Notes: generated by a model not told the origin, from the sequence alone. A stretch of DNA of 64,000 nucleotides from Gerris lacustris (GCA_951217055.1 OX578284.1:17163187-17227186); one strand, 5' to 3'; shown: positions 22,691 to 34,109, counted from the first letter of the stretch. Numbers and translations are program-made.

Positions 22691-23974
22691 ATTAAGCTGA
22701 ATATTATATTTTCCAAGTGCCTAATTACTATACTTTACTAATTACTATTACTGAATGTAAGAAGGCCTAAAAAATATTCTCTATTTTATTTTTGTACAAT
22801 TTTTTTAATTTTTATCTAATTTAAAATGAAACTCTGTACTTTTCAGTTGACATTATATTGAAAAATTTCCACCAATGGGTGATATTTATTCTAAAATATA
22901 ACAAAACTTTCATTTGTTTTTCTTTCAATATGATATTATTTTTCAAGTAAGCCCTTTCATTTGACATAAATTATTATTATTCTTTAAAAAATTATTATTT
23001 TTTATTAAAAATTCCAACTGTGGTTAACATTGTTGCATGAATGTAATTACTTAAAATTATATTAACTGTTCTGCAAAAGTTTACATTTAACTGAATAACA
23101 GTGCGATGCTCAGTAGTATCCTTTTGTACATTTCTTGCTCGTACGTGCAAGTTTTCAATGATTTTTTTTTATGTGAGTAAGTAGCATGAAAATGTTTTTT
23201 AAAGTAAATTTAATATTGGTTATGGAAGCTTTGATTTTAGTGTAATGATTAGAAAAATTATTAATCTATATTATAAGTTGAAATTTTCATTATTCTTTTT
23301 AGCTTAGTATGGCTTTAGCATAACACTTCAGGCTTGCATGATTTCATTAAAGGTATGAATGCATGCAATTTTTATTAATAAATTATTATAATAATATCTT
23401 AATTTAGTTTATAATTAATAGTTATTCATTTAAATATTTTCTGTTTTATTTTTTGTTATATATATACACTCTATTTGTTGGCCATTTTTACAAGTGTTAA
23501 AAGTAGGTGAAAAATTTTAAAAATTATAATAATTAATGCTTGGTGGTATGGTTTTTTTTTAAGAGTTATTAAATAATTAAAAATTCAAGGCTTAAGGATA
23601 CTTTCAATCTAATTATTTTATTCCCTAAAATATTATTATGCTAAAGGAAATGTATGTATTACCATGACGAAATTTATAATTAGTTGTAAAAATCCCTAAA
23701 ATCAGTGAGAAAATTACAATAAAAAAAAATTCACAGTGTACTTACAAAAAAAAGAAAAGAAGAAAAATAGTAAATGTTTTAAAGAATTAAAAATCATTTC
23801 TGAAAGGAGTTCCATCATGATTTGAAAGGAGTTACATCATCCCAAAATCATTTTAGGGTCTTTCAAGGGATTTTTATAAAAAAAAAAAAAAAATAATAAT
23901 AATAATGAGTGATTATTATTTAATTATTTACAATTGTCTTAAAATGCTCTTAGAAAATTAATACACTGGCATAA
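22691..23974. other. AT-rich sequence without recognised gene
   Basis: Homopolymer-rich AT DNA. GAAAGGAGTTACATCATGATTT-like text occurs twice at about 23800-23840. No gene was seen. Confidence 0.45.
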
Positions 23975-23991
23975 GACTATTACTTATTCTG

Positions 23992-24126
23992 CGAATTACT
24001 ACTCATCCAAACAAAAAGGTTTGAGAGTGAGGTTGTGGTGGTTTGATGGGTGTGGGAACGCCTGGGGTTGGCAAAAAGGATCCAAATGTGGTCTGTTTGT
24101 TAGGCTAGGCCTTCCCGCCTCCTTAC
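23992..24126. mobile_element. 135-bp GC-richer insertion flanked by ~17-bp direct repeat
   Basis: GACTATTACTTATTCTG (23975-23991) and GACTACTACTTATTCTG (24127-24143) flank it and differ at one base. The insert is GC-rich compared with its surroundings (GTGTGGGAACGCCTGGGGTT near 24050). A duplication of 15-20 bp is typical of LINE-mediated retroposition, so this could be a truncated or processed small RNA or SINE. The source RNA was not recognised. Confidence 0.5.
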
Positions 24127-24349
24127 GACTACTACTTATTCTGAATAGAGTACTCAAAAGAGCCTTGTCCATAATATATCAATAAGAGAATGCTGTGCCA
24201 CCTTGCAAGGATGTAATTTCATCTTTACAATAAAAAAAAAAATTTTACTAAATTAATTTGTACAAATGGTCATTTGTAGTCTATTATTATAATTTTATTT
24301 TTGTTTTAATGCCACTTAATTCTTCATGTTAATATACAATAACATATAG

Positions 24350-24900
24350 TCCCAAGGCCACCATAAGAAGTGAGTCGCTGATTGATAAAGTTTTCTTACC
24401 ATATGGAATCGCTTATTTATGACGTGTCCACCGATGAATTGGGTATATGGCAACTGGGCGCTGGGCCATTTTTTTTTTTTTTTTGACATGCCAAACATGC
24501 CCTTCTGCGGGAACATTGAAAAGAGATAGATAAAGTTTTGATTTTCACAGGATCGGTTAATTAAATTATTTAAAAAAACAGAGGTACAGGTGGCCTAGTG
24601 GCCTGGCGACTCGCCAAGCCACTAGGCTCCAAGCGAGGTAGCTTCGGTGTGGCCGCAGCCTTATGGGTGGCCACGTGTACCACTGTTTTTTAAATAATTT
24701 AATTAAACGATCCTCAAAACTTTATCTATCTCTTTTCAATGTTCCCACAGAAGGGCATGTTTGGCATGTCAAAAAAAAGAAATGGCCCAGCGCCCAGTTG
24801 CCATATACCCAATTCATCGGTTGACACGGCATAAATAAGCGATTCCATAAGGTAAGAAAACTTTATCAATCAGCGACACTTCTTATGGTGGCCTGGGAAC
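24350..24900. mobile_element. Foldback element, copy 1 (palindromic centre)
   Basis: The left arm (about 24355-24590) and right arm (about 24665-24895) are inverted copies sharing GAAGTGAGTCGCTGATTGAT, CCCAATTCATCGG-type text and CTATCTCTTTTCAATGTTCC. The centre (24591-24664) differs from that of the copy at 32454 and is itself palindromic: GCCTAGTGGCCTGGCGA at 24593 pairs with TCGCCAAGCCACTAGGC across a single base. No transposase. The minus-strand frame 24316-24516 is a reading of the left arm. Confidence 0.88.
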
Positions 24901-25084
24901 CATTACATTAAAAAAAGAAAAAAAAATGTTTTCAGGTGTATACAAACAGTATTTTTAAAATACTACACTTAAGTATTTTTTAAGACTGTTGGTCTTTAGA
25001 GATAAACACCAAAAAAATAATATTAAGTCTGGTTTACAAAATGCTTGCTTTCATTGTTGAATTTTCAAATTTTTACCTCTAACA

Positions 25085-25440
25085 ATAGAGGCAAACTCTA
25101 TTTAACAATTGACAATATATTTAACAATACAGACAATTCTATTAAACAATAGATACAATCTACTTAACTATAGAAACAATCTCTACTTAACAATAGATAC
25201 CAAAATTAATCTCTAATGAACAATAGAGACCATAATTAATCTCTACTTAACATTAGATACCATAATTAATCCCTATTGAACAATAAAGACCATAATTAAT
25301 CTCTATTTAACAATAGATACCATAATTAATCTCTATTCAACAATAGAGACCATAATTAATCTCTATTTAACAATAGGACCATAATTAATCTCTATTTAAC
25401 GATAGAGAACAAAATTATTTTAACAATAAAAAATTATTTT
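25085..25440. repeat. 30-bp tandem array of hairpin-forming units
   Basis: From 25201 to 25380 the unit CATAATTAATCTCTATTTAA + CAATAGATAC repeats in perfect 30-bp register (25201, 25231, 25261, 25291, 25321, 25351), with a one-base slip at 25380. More degenerate units extend to 25085 on the left and to about 25440 on the right. Within a unit CTCTATT is followed by complementary AATAGAG, so each monomer can form a small hairpin. Confidence 0.92.
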
Positions 25441-25560
25441 AATAATAGAGATTAATACAGAAATCTTATCTTGTATAAGTTGTAATTTTTATGTGCTTTG
25501 TACATAAATTAATTTAAAAATGATTTTCCTAAAGCAACTAGTTTTTAGCTCAAGAGTTAT

Positions 25561-25741
25561 GGTACTTCTTTAGATTGTTACTCCCCTATGTTTTTTTAGA
25601 ATATAGATGGATATAATTATTTATACATTGCTTTGCTCAAATAACTATTAAGATAAAGGGATGTTTAGTCCAATGAACTTTGGGACAAAGGAATATCACA
25701 CTTTTGTTTTTATAAAGGGAGTAACAGTCTAAAGAAATGCC
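25561..25741. mobile_element. GGTACTTC-type MITE, copy 2 (short form)
   Basis: Ends GGTACTTCTTTAGATTGTTA and GTAACAGTCTAAAGAAATGCC are inverted copies. The flanking octamers AGAGTTAT and AATGTTAT agree at six of eight positions, a worn 8-bp duplication. This copy is 181 bp and lacks the extra inverted unit present in the copies at 1139, 45065 and 57134, so it represents the basic element. Confidence 0.87.
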
Positions 25742-25749
25742 AATGTTAT

Positions 25750-26565
25750 TTTATTATATACAAGTACCTTTTCACTGTTTTATTAAAATTTACAAATAAC
25801 AAGAAATAAATTAAATAGAACTATAAACTCTAAATGTGATTTAATAATTTAATTTTAACTATTTTTAAATGCATTTTTTTGATTTTGACTGATCTTTTTT
25901 TGGTAAATTGCTTATGATTATGATCCTAGTGCGGGAGTATCTTCAAAAGAATTCTCTATGATACTTTGATTTACAATATGCAATTTTGCTTTTTGAATTT
26001 TACTTATTATATAAATTTACATTTAGAGTTTCAATAGATACTCGTACATAATTTTTAAAAATCTATAAAGTAGAATGTATGAAGCTACAATAGGAAAAAA
26101 AATCAATATTTTTAATATTTTGGTAATATTACCTATTACTTTTTCACCATTTTCCTGCACCTTCTTAATTAATTAATTAACTTTACTTAACAACAAAAAA
26201 GGTTTTTGTATATATTAATTATCATAACTCCTTTTACTTATTCTTCAGTAGTTTTCATAGGCTCCTTTTTTCTTCAAGTAAATTTCTTTCTTTTGAATTC
26301 TTTTTTAGCCTTTTCTTCTTCATATCCCCTTAAAAAAAATATTTCCCTAACCCATAAGGTTTGTTGGTATTTATTGGCATTAAATAAATTAAATTATTAG
26401 TTTAAAAAAAAAAATGGGGTTAATTATTTTGAAATAAAGTTACATTTAATTTTGATGTAAATTATTATATTTTTTCCAACTTTTTTTAATTTATTTTGTG
26501 GATTTTAAAGTAGAGCTTTTTTCCTGTAAATTGTGTACATTTATTTAATATTAATTTCTTTTTAT
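25750..26565. other. AT-rich sequence without recognised gene
   Basis: Very AT-rich with TTAATTAATTAATTAA near 26165. The frame 26206-26400 is hydrophobic only because of T-rich codons. No feature was supported. Confidence 0.45.
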
Positions 26566-26568
26566 ATT

Positions 26569-28257
26569 AGGTTTGTTCCAACAGCCAATTCGAGGACGGT
26601 TCTAGAACCAGTTCAGGATTTTTTAATGCGCATGCGTCTATGAGGACTGGTTCAGAACTGATTCAAAAAGAGGAGCCTGTTGGAACGATTTAAGAACTCT
26701 TTCAGAACTGCAACCTTCATGTTACCTCTCTTTATCTTGTTTTTATTTTCCTCTTCGTATCTCTCCACTTGTTTTGTTTATGTTCACTCAGAAATGGATT
26801 ACTTACGTGAACATATTGTTAAACTATGAAAAACAACATGAACTATTGTTAAACTCAACAAAGTTTATAAGAATGCACATTAGAGCAAATAGTTTTTAAA
26901 ATTACAAATTTATCACACTGTCATTTCTGAATGATTATATTTCGCTCTCACATTTGGGATTCGTCAGGCTCGTAACAATCCTGTCTTTTAGTTTCAGTTG
27001 CCGTTGCCTATTAAAAATTTGTTTGTATAAATTGTAATTTTTTTAAACATTAACTGTTAAATCATATAAAAAGTACCGGTGTGGAAATCCTACACATGAC
27101 TTCCATGAAATGTTGTGGAATCAATACGCGATCAAGAGAGAGAGAGCTCAGTATTTACACCCATTTTCATGGTAGTAAAAACATTAAAATGCCAATATCT
27201 CCAAAACCACTTGTGCCCAAAAAGTATAGGTACAATCTACCAAATAGGACACATAATAATATATACCCCAAATAAAATAGAAATCAAATAATGTCTACTG
27301 AAGTTATCGTCGACAGACCGATTTCGTGCTTAAGTGACTACAGCTCCGAAACGTCGTGAGCTACGATGTTCGGGTTTGTCGCCATCAGTTTTTCCGACAA
27401 AAGTTTTAAATAATGTCGCAAACCGCATCTCAATACGATATCTTGAAGCGATATGTTATTAAAGGTTTAGTTACATACGAATACGAACATACAGACGTAT
27501 ATGAAACAGATTTTAATGATATCCCCGGGTTCGTAAGACCCCTCCTTCACAGAGATCTCGGAATCAAGTTTCGGATGATAAAATGTGAATTTTATCTTGG
27601 CTTATTAAAAATAAACCCTTATATAAGAAAAGGTCAACCACACATTAAGAAATATTTACAAATAAAGGGTTCAAAACTACAAAAAAGAAAATTATAAGAA
27701 TAATTTATCTGTTTTTTTTTTCTTGTCTGTAAATCATCGGCGGATGTACAGACAAAAAGATCGTAGGTAATTCTTATAAAGGACTCAAAGTCGCTATGAG
27801 AAATTTTAATTATCATGAGGAATAAATATAGTTCTACCATAAAATATAAATTATATTTTATTATTCCAATATACTATCATGATAAAAAATAATACGTAAA
27901 GAAGTAGTATAAATATTAACTGAGGAGAGAGAAACAAAACACGCTAGGAAACAGAAGATATCATGAAAAGACAAGATGAAAAGAAACGAAAACAAATGTT
28001 AGGTTATAGCTGAACAGTAGTAGTAGTGTAACCTACACGCCTCCGTATATTAGTATTAGTAGTTCTGGCCGAGTTCCTTCTTCAGTCCGGGAACTGTTTT
28101 CACGGTTCTAGGACTGTCCCAGAACCGTTCGACTTTCTGTTGGAACACGGGACTAAAAGTTCCAGAACCGTCCGAAAAGCGTGTAGGAACGGTCTTTCGA
28201 TACTGCGCATGCTCCCGGCAGTTCTAGAACCGTCCGAGGCTCTGTTGGAACAAACCT
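26569..28257. mobile_element. 1.7-kb TIR transposon of unassigned type
   Basis: Ends AGGTTTGTTCCAACAGCC and, read inward, AGGTTTGTTCCAACAGAGCC match and continue with CGGACGGTTCTAGAAC in both. Further GTTCTAGAACCG-like and GGAACGGTTC-like motifs are scattered through each terminal 200 bp. ATT is present on both sides (26566-26568 and 28258-28260), a possible 3-bp duplication. The centre holds an unidentified frame at 27413-27697. The TIR style does not match the hAT, Harbinger or pogo elements in this window. Confidence 0.82.
27413..27697 (+). CDS. Unidentified 94-residue frame inside a TIR element
   Basis: The frame starts MSQTASQYDILKRYVIKGLV, is rich in Tyr, Lys and charged residues, and contains DVYETDFNDIPGFVRPLLHR. 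It ends in a Lys/Gln-rich tail. It shows no signal peptide, membrane segment or DDE-type motif. It is slightly richer in GC and better ordered than neighbouring frames and sits in the middle of the TIR element 26569-28257. It may therefore be a decayed piece of that element's protein or captured host sequence. I do not recognise it, and it may not be translated. Confidence 0.3.
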   Translation: MSQTASQYDILKRYVIKGLVTYEYEHTDVYETDFNDIPGFVRPLLHRDLGIKFRMIKCEFYLGLLKINPYIRKGQPHIKKYLQIKGSKLQKRKL

Positions 28258-28260
28258 ATT

Positions 28261-28680
28261 GAGTGTAAATGTAGGTATAACCGATGCAGGTAAATGATAG
28301 GGGATTATTGATTATTTTTATGTTATGTCAATATTGTTGTTTATTAATTAAAATAAATTACATTTAAGTAAGCTAGTAATTTTCTGTTAAACATGAAAAT
28401 AAATTAAGTAATAAACGTTAATTTTTATTTATTGTGCTGCTTGACCTTAAAAGGCACTTGTTTGGAGTTCACTTTTTAGATTAAATTAGAAAGTGCCACA
28501 TTCTAAGGTTTTAATTTAGAAGACACTGATAGTGCTTTTGGTGTTATGACTTAAATTATTTTAACCATCTTGGTGGAATTACTTTTGAGGCTGGAGTTAC
28601 CATGTTAATCTTTAAGCGTTCTGATGAAGACTACTACTCAAAGATATAAAGAAATGATGATAGCATTTACTCTATATTTG
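28261..28680. other. AT-rich sequence without recognised gene
   Basis: Spacer between two transposons; nothing supported. Confidence 0.4.
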
Positions 28681-28688
28681 TTTGGGAG

Positions 28689-28877
28689 GAGGCCCTGATC
28701 CAAGGTACCTTGCGCCCTGAGCAAAGATCTTTAGGTGCCTCTAATATTTGGGCTCGACTGAGGGGGGGTAGTTTGAGCTTTGAAATGTAGAAATTTCGTG
28801 ATTTCCCCTTCTCACAAGATGTTGGTGCCTCCGCCCTGAGCGAATGCCCAGTCTGCCCATTTTTAAGTCAGGGCCTC
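28689..28877. mobile_element. Short hAT-type MITE
   Basis: Ends GAGGCCCTGATCC and, read inward, GAGGCCCTGACTT are inverted copies. Each is followed inside by CGCCCTGAGC or its complement. The flanks TTTGGGAG (28681-28688) and TTTGAGAG (28878-28885) are an 8-bp duplication with one change. 189 bp, non-coding. Confidence 0.82.
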
Positions 28878-28885
28878 TTTGAGAG

Positions 28886-31800
28886 TTGACAAATTAAAAT
28901 TGGCCACTCAGGGTGGACCTTACATTTTAGGCTCTTTTTGTATATTCCCAGCACCAAAAATTTCTTTAGTACCAGTAGTAAAATAAATAACAACTGAACA
29001 TGTTTGAAGATACTTTAGTGACTTCAATCAATTTCATCCATACAAATATGTCTGCTACTAATTGTCAGAACAGATTTTAGTCCCACTGAAACGATTGTTG
29101 AATTAAGTTGACAATTTCCTGAAGAGGAACTTATCTTGCATTTCTTTAAACAAAATAATTATTAAAAACTTACTGTTATGATGACTCCAGTCTCTAAACC
29201 TAATCACCAGAATAATTTCTATCTGCTCTTGTTGGTGAATAATTGAATTAAATAATAAGTTGCCTTTATTATTTATATTAGGAATAATTATACCTTATTA
29301 TAAATTCATATTTTACGATTTTGGTAGTATTCATACTACGTAATAATAATAATAATTATAATTTGATTTAAATTATACCTTATTATAGTTTATAAATTAA
29401 GCTAAATTTATTTTAAATATTTCATAATCACCAACAAGATTTATTTAAACATTTAAACATAATTTATTTCAAACATTTATTTAAATGTTTGAAATAATGG
29501 ATTAAAATATTAATATTATTTGCCAACACGTTTTCAGTGCACTACATTTTCACGTGTGATTTTGGGATTTTTTTATTAAGAGTGTGCACTGTTTTAATTG
29601 TGTTTTAAATGTAGATGATGTCCATCCCTTCTCTGGTAAACTTGCATTACTGACAAATTTGGGAATTTGCACAAGTGTCGTACATTCAACTCTTTATTTA
29701 AGATCTACTCTGGTAAAGTCTCTTATTTTTCAGTCCTTTTATACTGTCTCAATCAGCTGTACATTTAATTTTACCAAGCTTCCCATAAATAGGGTGTTTG
29801 ACACTGCAGAAATAGCGAATCTGGTACTTCAATTAGTTTACTGTAGTGATCAAGGGTAAATTGGCTATGAAAGTGTAAACTAAGTTTCACATTGGCTTGT
29901 ATATTATAGTCACATTCACTCACCAAATTACTTAACTCCCTCCAGAAAGGTTACAATTCTGGGTACAATTAGAACAAAGGAGATAGTGATTAGGCTAAAC
30001 GTGCAAAGAGATGAAAGAGTAGGACAAGTAATATGCCAAAAGAGGGATCAAATAGAGCCCAAATCTATGAAAATTTTGAAATGTACAATTAAGATAAATT
30101 ACATCTGTACTTCTGTATGATTCATATAAGTACTGCATTGTTTGAGTTGGAATTTCCAAACTTGATGTTTTACTTCGTTCATTGGTGAAAATTATGATAA
30201 AATACTTGAGAAAGTCAAGCTACTTTCTACGGTACCTATGGGTTGCTATATGTCAGATACAATTTTCAGTGACAATTTTTGTCGGGCATGATTCCAGTGG
30301 TGAGTATAATAAACCTACAATACTTTAATCAGGCCATGATCACTTTGTAGAAGATACCATTAAGAGGCAGTTCAGTTTTCACACTATTTTTTTAAAAATC
30401 GCCTTAAATTTGCTCTCTACTAGACCTTTCTTGACAGATATAACCTACCATTAGACTAAAAAAACATATTTTATACAGGGTTTTTTTTGATCTCCTGAAA
30501 AATTGAAAAAATTTAGTTTCCCAAGTTTGCCAGAGAAGGGTCGATGTCAATTCATAATATTTTTTTATCAATAAAGATTTTTCTGTTTTATTCACTTTTA
30601 TTTTTATGAAGAATAATTATAATTTTTTTACTTATTATTATTAAAAATATAAAAGTGATAAAGTATAGTTGAGTTTAAGTGCTCACAATTTATTTGAACT
30701 TATGTTTATAATTATATCCTATTCAATATCACTATAAGGCTTTTTCTTAGATGTGGTTACACTGCTTAACCACACCAAACCAATATAATTTGGGTAATTC
30801 CCAGAGAAGTGAAATGTGTTCTACGCTATTTGCTAATCATTATTTTCGTGTTTGAAGGGTCTGATCTATTTGTTTTTTTAGATTACCTAATATTAGTATT
30901 GTTTTATATTGATAATGTCATCTGCAATTCTTCAGCCATTGCTATTCTAAATGAATTGTGAGGAAACGTGAAGTAAAATGGCATAAAATGTTGGTTTCCT
31001 TCTCCTAGTTTAACAATATAGAATTTTTCATCTTACAATTTTTATCAGAGTAGTGACAAAATGTGGAGTTAGTCAAAGTGTTGTGACTAATTATAGTGGA
31101 GATTATATTATAGTCTCTCTCTTTACTTCATTAGCATGATGTTTTTTGGAAAACTCTAATAAGCTAAATTCAAGGGACTTTAGATATTATAATCAATTCT
31201 GCATAATTGGCTTCCTAAATACCATCTAAGTTAATATCAGGCTTTCTAAATGAAAGTTCTGATTAAAAAATTATCATAATCTAAAACGCATAATAGAGAA
31301 AAGACGTTATATCAATGAAACAATTTTCAATAAAACAAATAAGTCTAAATTGGATCAATAAGACCCCTTTAAATTTGTTTTGTAGAACAATCTATAGTTT
31401 TCCATATATTTTAGTGATTTTCACCTTGAATTAGTACAATAATCATTGCAATATTATTTACCCGTAAATCAGAGAGGCAGCATCTTGAATTCTCATTAGT
31501 ATATTAATAAAACTGTTGTAAATATCTAAAGCTTTTAGCAATTGTAGAAGAGCTATTTTCTACTTGCTAAAATGGAAAATTTCTTCTAAATATCCAACAT
31601 TTTTGCATTAATTATCCCTTTATTTACTAACAAAGGAGTTGCAATAGTTTACAACAGTTATTTACTGATAATGTCCTAATGCAGTACATATTGTAAAGTT
31701 GTTTTTTTTTAAATTGGACGTAACAATAATGTACTTCTTAGGTACGGAAATAAAAAAGGGAAAAACTTAAATTATAAGGATTTATTTGGTAAAGCATTTG

Positions 31801-32453
31801 CTAATTTTTGGACTTTACTCTTCTTAGAGTTTGCCACAGCAAATTATACTAATGAAATTATAACAATATTTTACGAATCAGCTTCTGAAAGCAACATGTA
31901 TTGCCAGGCATCTCTTGTAACATTATCATATTTGGTCCAATTTTCAGAAAATTGAGACAAGAGATAATAACATTTTGTAAAATTACATGCAATAGTTGTG
32001 CAAAGTGTTTTGATGTTTCTTCGAACTCTGAACAGATAATAAAATGTTCTACTGTTAGTAATATGAATGCAGTGTTAAACTTAATAACAAAATTAAATAT
32101 TTAAATAAATGGTAAACTAAAAGATAGTGTCCTTAGATTAATTCTTGGTTTAAAAATGATCCCTGAGACCGTAAGGAAATCACAAGAATTTAATTTTCTA
32201 CGTTGTGTAACATAAATGTGAGGTGTCCAATTTCAAATTAATCAGATCTCCTTGGCCCTACCTTCCTACAAGCTTCTTTTGGCTTAGTTAGTTTAAAAGA
32301 ATACATATACAAAAGTTAGCTTTTAGACTCCTTTTAGACCCAGAAGCTACGAAGAACTATTATTACTTTGGACCTCAAATTTGCTCTACTTTGTTTATCT
32401 TTTAGCTACAATCCATAAGTATTATAATTTTGAGTAAGGGTATTCAAAGACTT
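28886..32453. other. Long AT-rich stretch without recognised gene
   Basis: About 3.6 kb in which I found no supported exon. A perfect inverted repeat lies at 29464-29497 (TTATTTCAAACATTTA, TT, TAAATGTTTGAAATAA). TAATAATTATAATTTGATTT near 29349 also occurs near 16628. Frames at 29584-29859 and 31901-32104 give no recognisable protein. Confidence 0.5.
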
Positions 32454-33029
32454 AGTCCACAGGCCATAAGAAGTGAGTCGCTGATTGATAAAGTTTTCTT
32501 ACCTTATGGAATCGGTTATTTATGTCGTGTCCACCGATGAATTGGGTATATGGCAACTGGGCGCTGGGCCATTTCTTTTTTGTTGACATGCCAAACTTGC
32601 CCTTGTGCGGGAACATTGAAAAGAGATAGATAACATTTTGATTTTCACAGGATCGTTTAATTAAATTATTTAAAAAACAGTGGTAAAGGTGGCCACCCTT
32701 ACGAGTGGGCCATTTTCTTTTCAACGTCCCCGCAGAGGGATATGTTTGGGGCGGTGGACACCCCAAACGGCCCACTCTTATCGGTGGCCACCTTTACCAC
32801 TGTTTTTTAAATAATTTAATTAATCGATCCTGTGAAAATCAAAATTTTATCTATCTCTTTTCAATGTTCCCGCTCAAGGGCAAGTTTGGCATGTCAACAA
32901 AAAAGAAATGGCCCAGCGCCCAGTTGTCATATACCCAATTCATCGGTGGACAAGGCATAAATAAGCGATTCCATAAGGTAAGAAAACTTTATCAATCAGC
33001 GACTCACTTCTTATGGTGGCCTGTGGACT
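32454..33029. mobile_element. Foldback element, copy 2 (centre containing a third arm fragment)
   Basis: Outer ends AGTCCACAGGCC and GGCCTGTGGACT are perfect complements. The arms (about 32454-32695 and 32775-33029) are near-identical inverted copies and match the arms at 24350-24900. The centre differs from that copy: between GGCCACCCTTACGAGTGGGCC and its complement near 32766-32788 it carries TTTTCAACGTCCCCGCAGAG and GGATATGTTTGGGG, a diverged extra piece of the arm (TTTTCAATGTTCCCGCAGAAG...). Frames of about 107 codons on each strand are inward readings of the arms. Target duplication unclear. Confidence 0.9.
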
Positions 33030-33129
33030 AACTTGTTTTTGTGTGAATTTTCATTTCCATACTTTTAATATTTTTATGATTTTTGATATTTTTTGACTTT
33101 GCTAAACATATATTTGGGTGTTAATATAG

Positions 33130-33444
33130 AGATGGGGTTCAGCAACTCAGAACCGTTGGGAAGAGCATCAAGCGCAACATCAAGGTTTAATAGCTCGTCT
33201 TGGGCGTACTCGAATTAACTCCGCCATCTACCTCGGTCAGATGAGGAGTGAAGAGGCTGAGCCACTAACTTCATCTAGACTTGCCTTGCACACGATAAGG
33301 AAGATTAAATCTGCCGATTATTTACCGCATAGTTACGATAATTCGTACGACACAGGTGCCACAAGGTCCCTTCTCCGTCCTGTTCTCGCCATTTCTCACC
33401 ATGTCGATGATCAACCTCAACCTACTGTTGAACAACATCTCTGA
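33130..33444 (+). CDS. Probable terminal coding exon, protein not recognised
   Basis: From the acceptor TTAATATAG|AGATGG the frame runs 104 codons to a TGA at 33442-33444. It begins RWGSATQNRWEEHQAQHQGL and later contains SRLALHTIRKIKSADYLPHS and ends QPQPTVEQHL. GC content near one half, balanced codon use and absence of any repeat structure contrast sharply with the AT-rich flanks, as expected for a conserved exon. A branch-point-like GCTAAAC lies near 33101, and AATAAA follows the stop at 33526. The exon is phase 0 as read. The peptide is polar and soluble with no membrane segment. The rest of the gene should lie upstream on the plus strand, but no partner exon was found. I do not recognise the family. 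Confidence 0.62.
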   Translation, partial: RWGSATQNRWEEHQAQHQGLIARLGRTRINSAIYLGQMRSEEAEPLTSSRLALHTIRKIKSADYLPHSYDNSYDTGATRSLLRPVLAISHHVDDQPQPTVEQHL

Positions 33445-33525
33445 CTCTCCTACCCTCTAACAAAAACACAATTTTTTATTCCGTTTTATTTTCATCATAT
33501 TTTTTATTTTATATAAAGTAAAAAA

Positions 33526-33531
33526 AATAAA
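33526..33531 (+). terminator. Candidate poly(A) signal
   Basis: AATAAA lies 82 bp after the stop codon of the exon at 33130-33444. In DNA this AT-rich the hexamer is common by chance, so position is the main support. Confidence 0.35.
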
Positions 33532-34109
33532 TGAAATATATGAACATTATTTTTTAATATAGATTTTAAAAAAATATATATATATATAGTTAACTCTTTC
33601 TTTCTCTAGTGTACAGAACCTATATAAGTAAATAAATTCTTACAATGAACCAATTATGAAAAAATTATATATATATATATAATATAATAAACTCTATGTA
33701 CATTATCCATAAATATTGATAACAACGCAATGTTTATACAACGTAATTATTTTTTTTTTTAATCTAATAAGTAAAAAAAAGAAATTAACATAATAATTCA
33801 AATTAAAAATTATGTATGAATTATAAATTAATGTATTAATGAGAAAATAATAAATAGTATAAAAATAAAAAAGTACTGATGAATAATAAATAATGTTTTT
33901 ATTTTATTTAAAATGTAAATTAGGAATGATTATTATGAGTAATGAGGTTGAAAAGGAATATTTTTTATCAGCTCGGAAGGCTTAAATATAAATTTAAAGT
34001 AAAATTTTAATAATTTTTTATTAATTTCTCGCATTTTTCAAGCATGGATTTTGATGTTTCACCTTCCAAGAAAGGTATAAGAAGACAGTTAATAATAATT
34101 ATTTACTGT
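33532..34109. other. AT-rich sequence without recognised gene
   Basis: Contains two short (AT)n or (TA)n runs near 33575 and 33669. Nothing else was supported. Confidence 0.45.

Noticed and set aside
25085..25440. CRISPR-like array
   Set aside because: Units are contiguous 30-mers without unique spacers, and the window is eukaryotic. It is a minisatellite.
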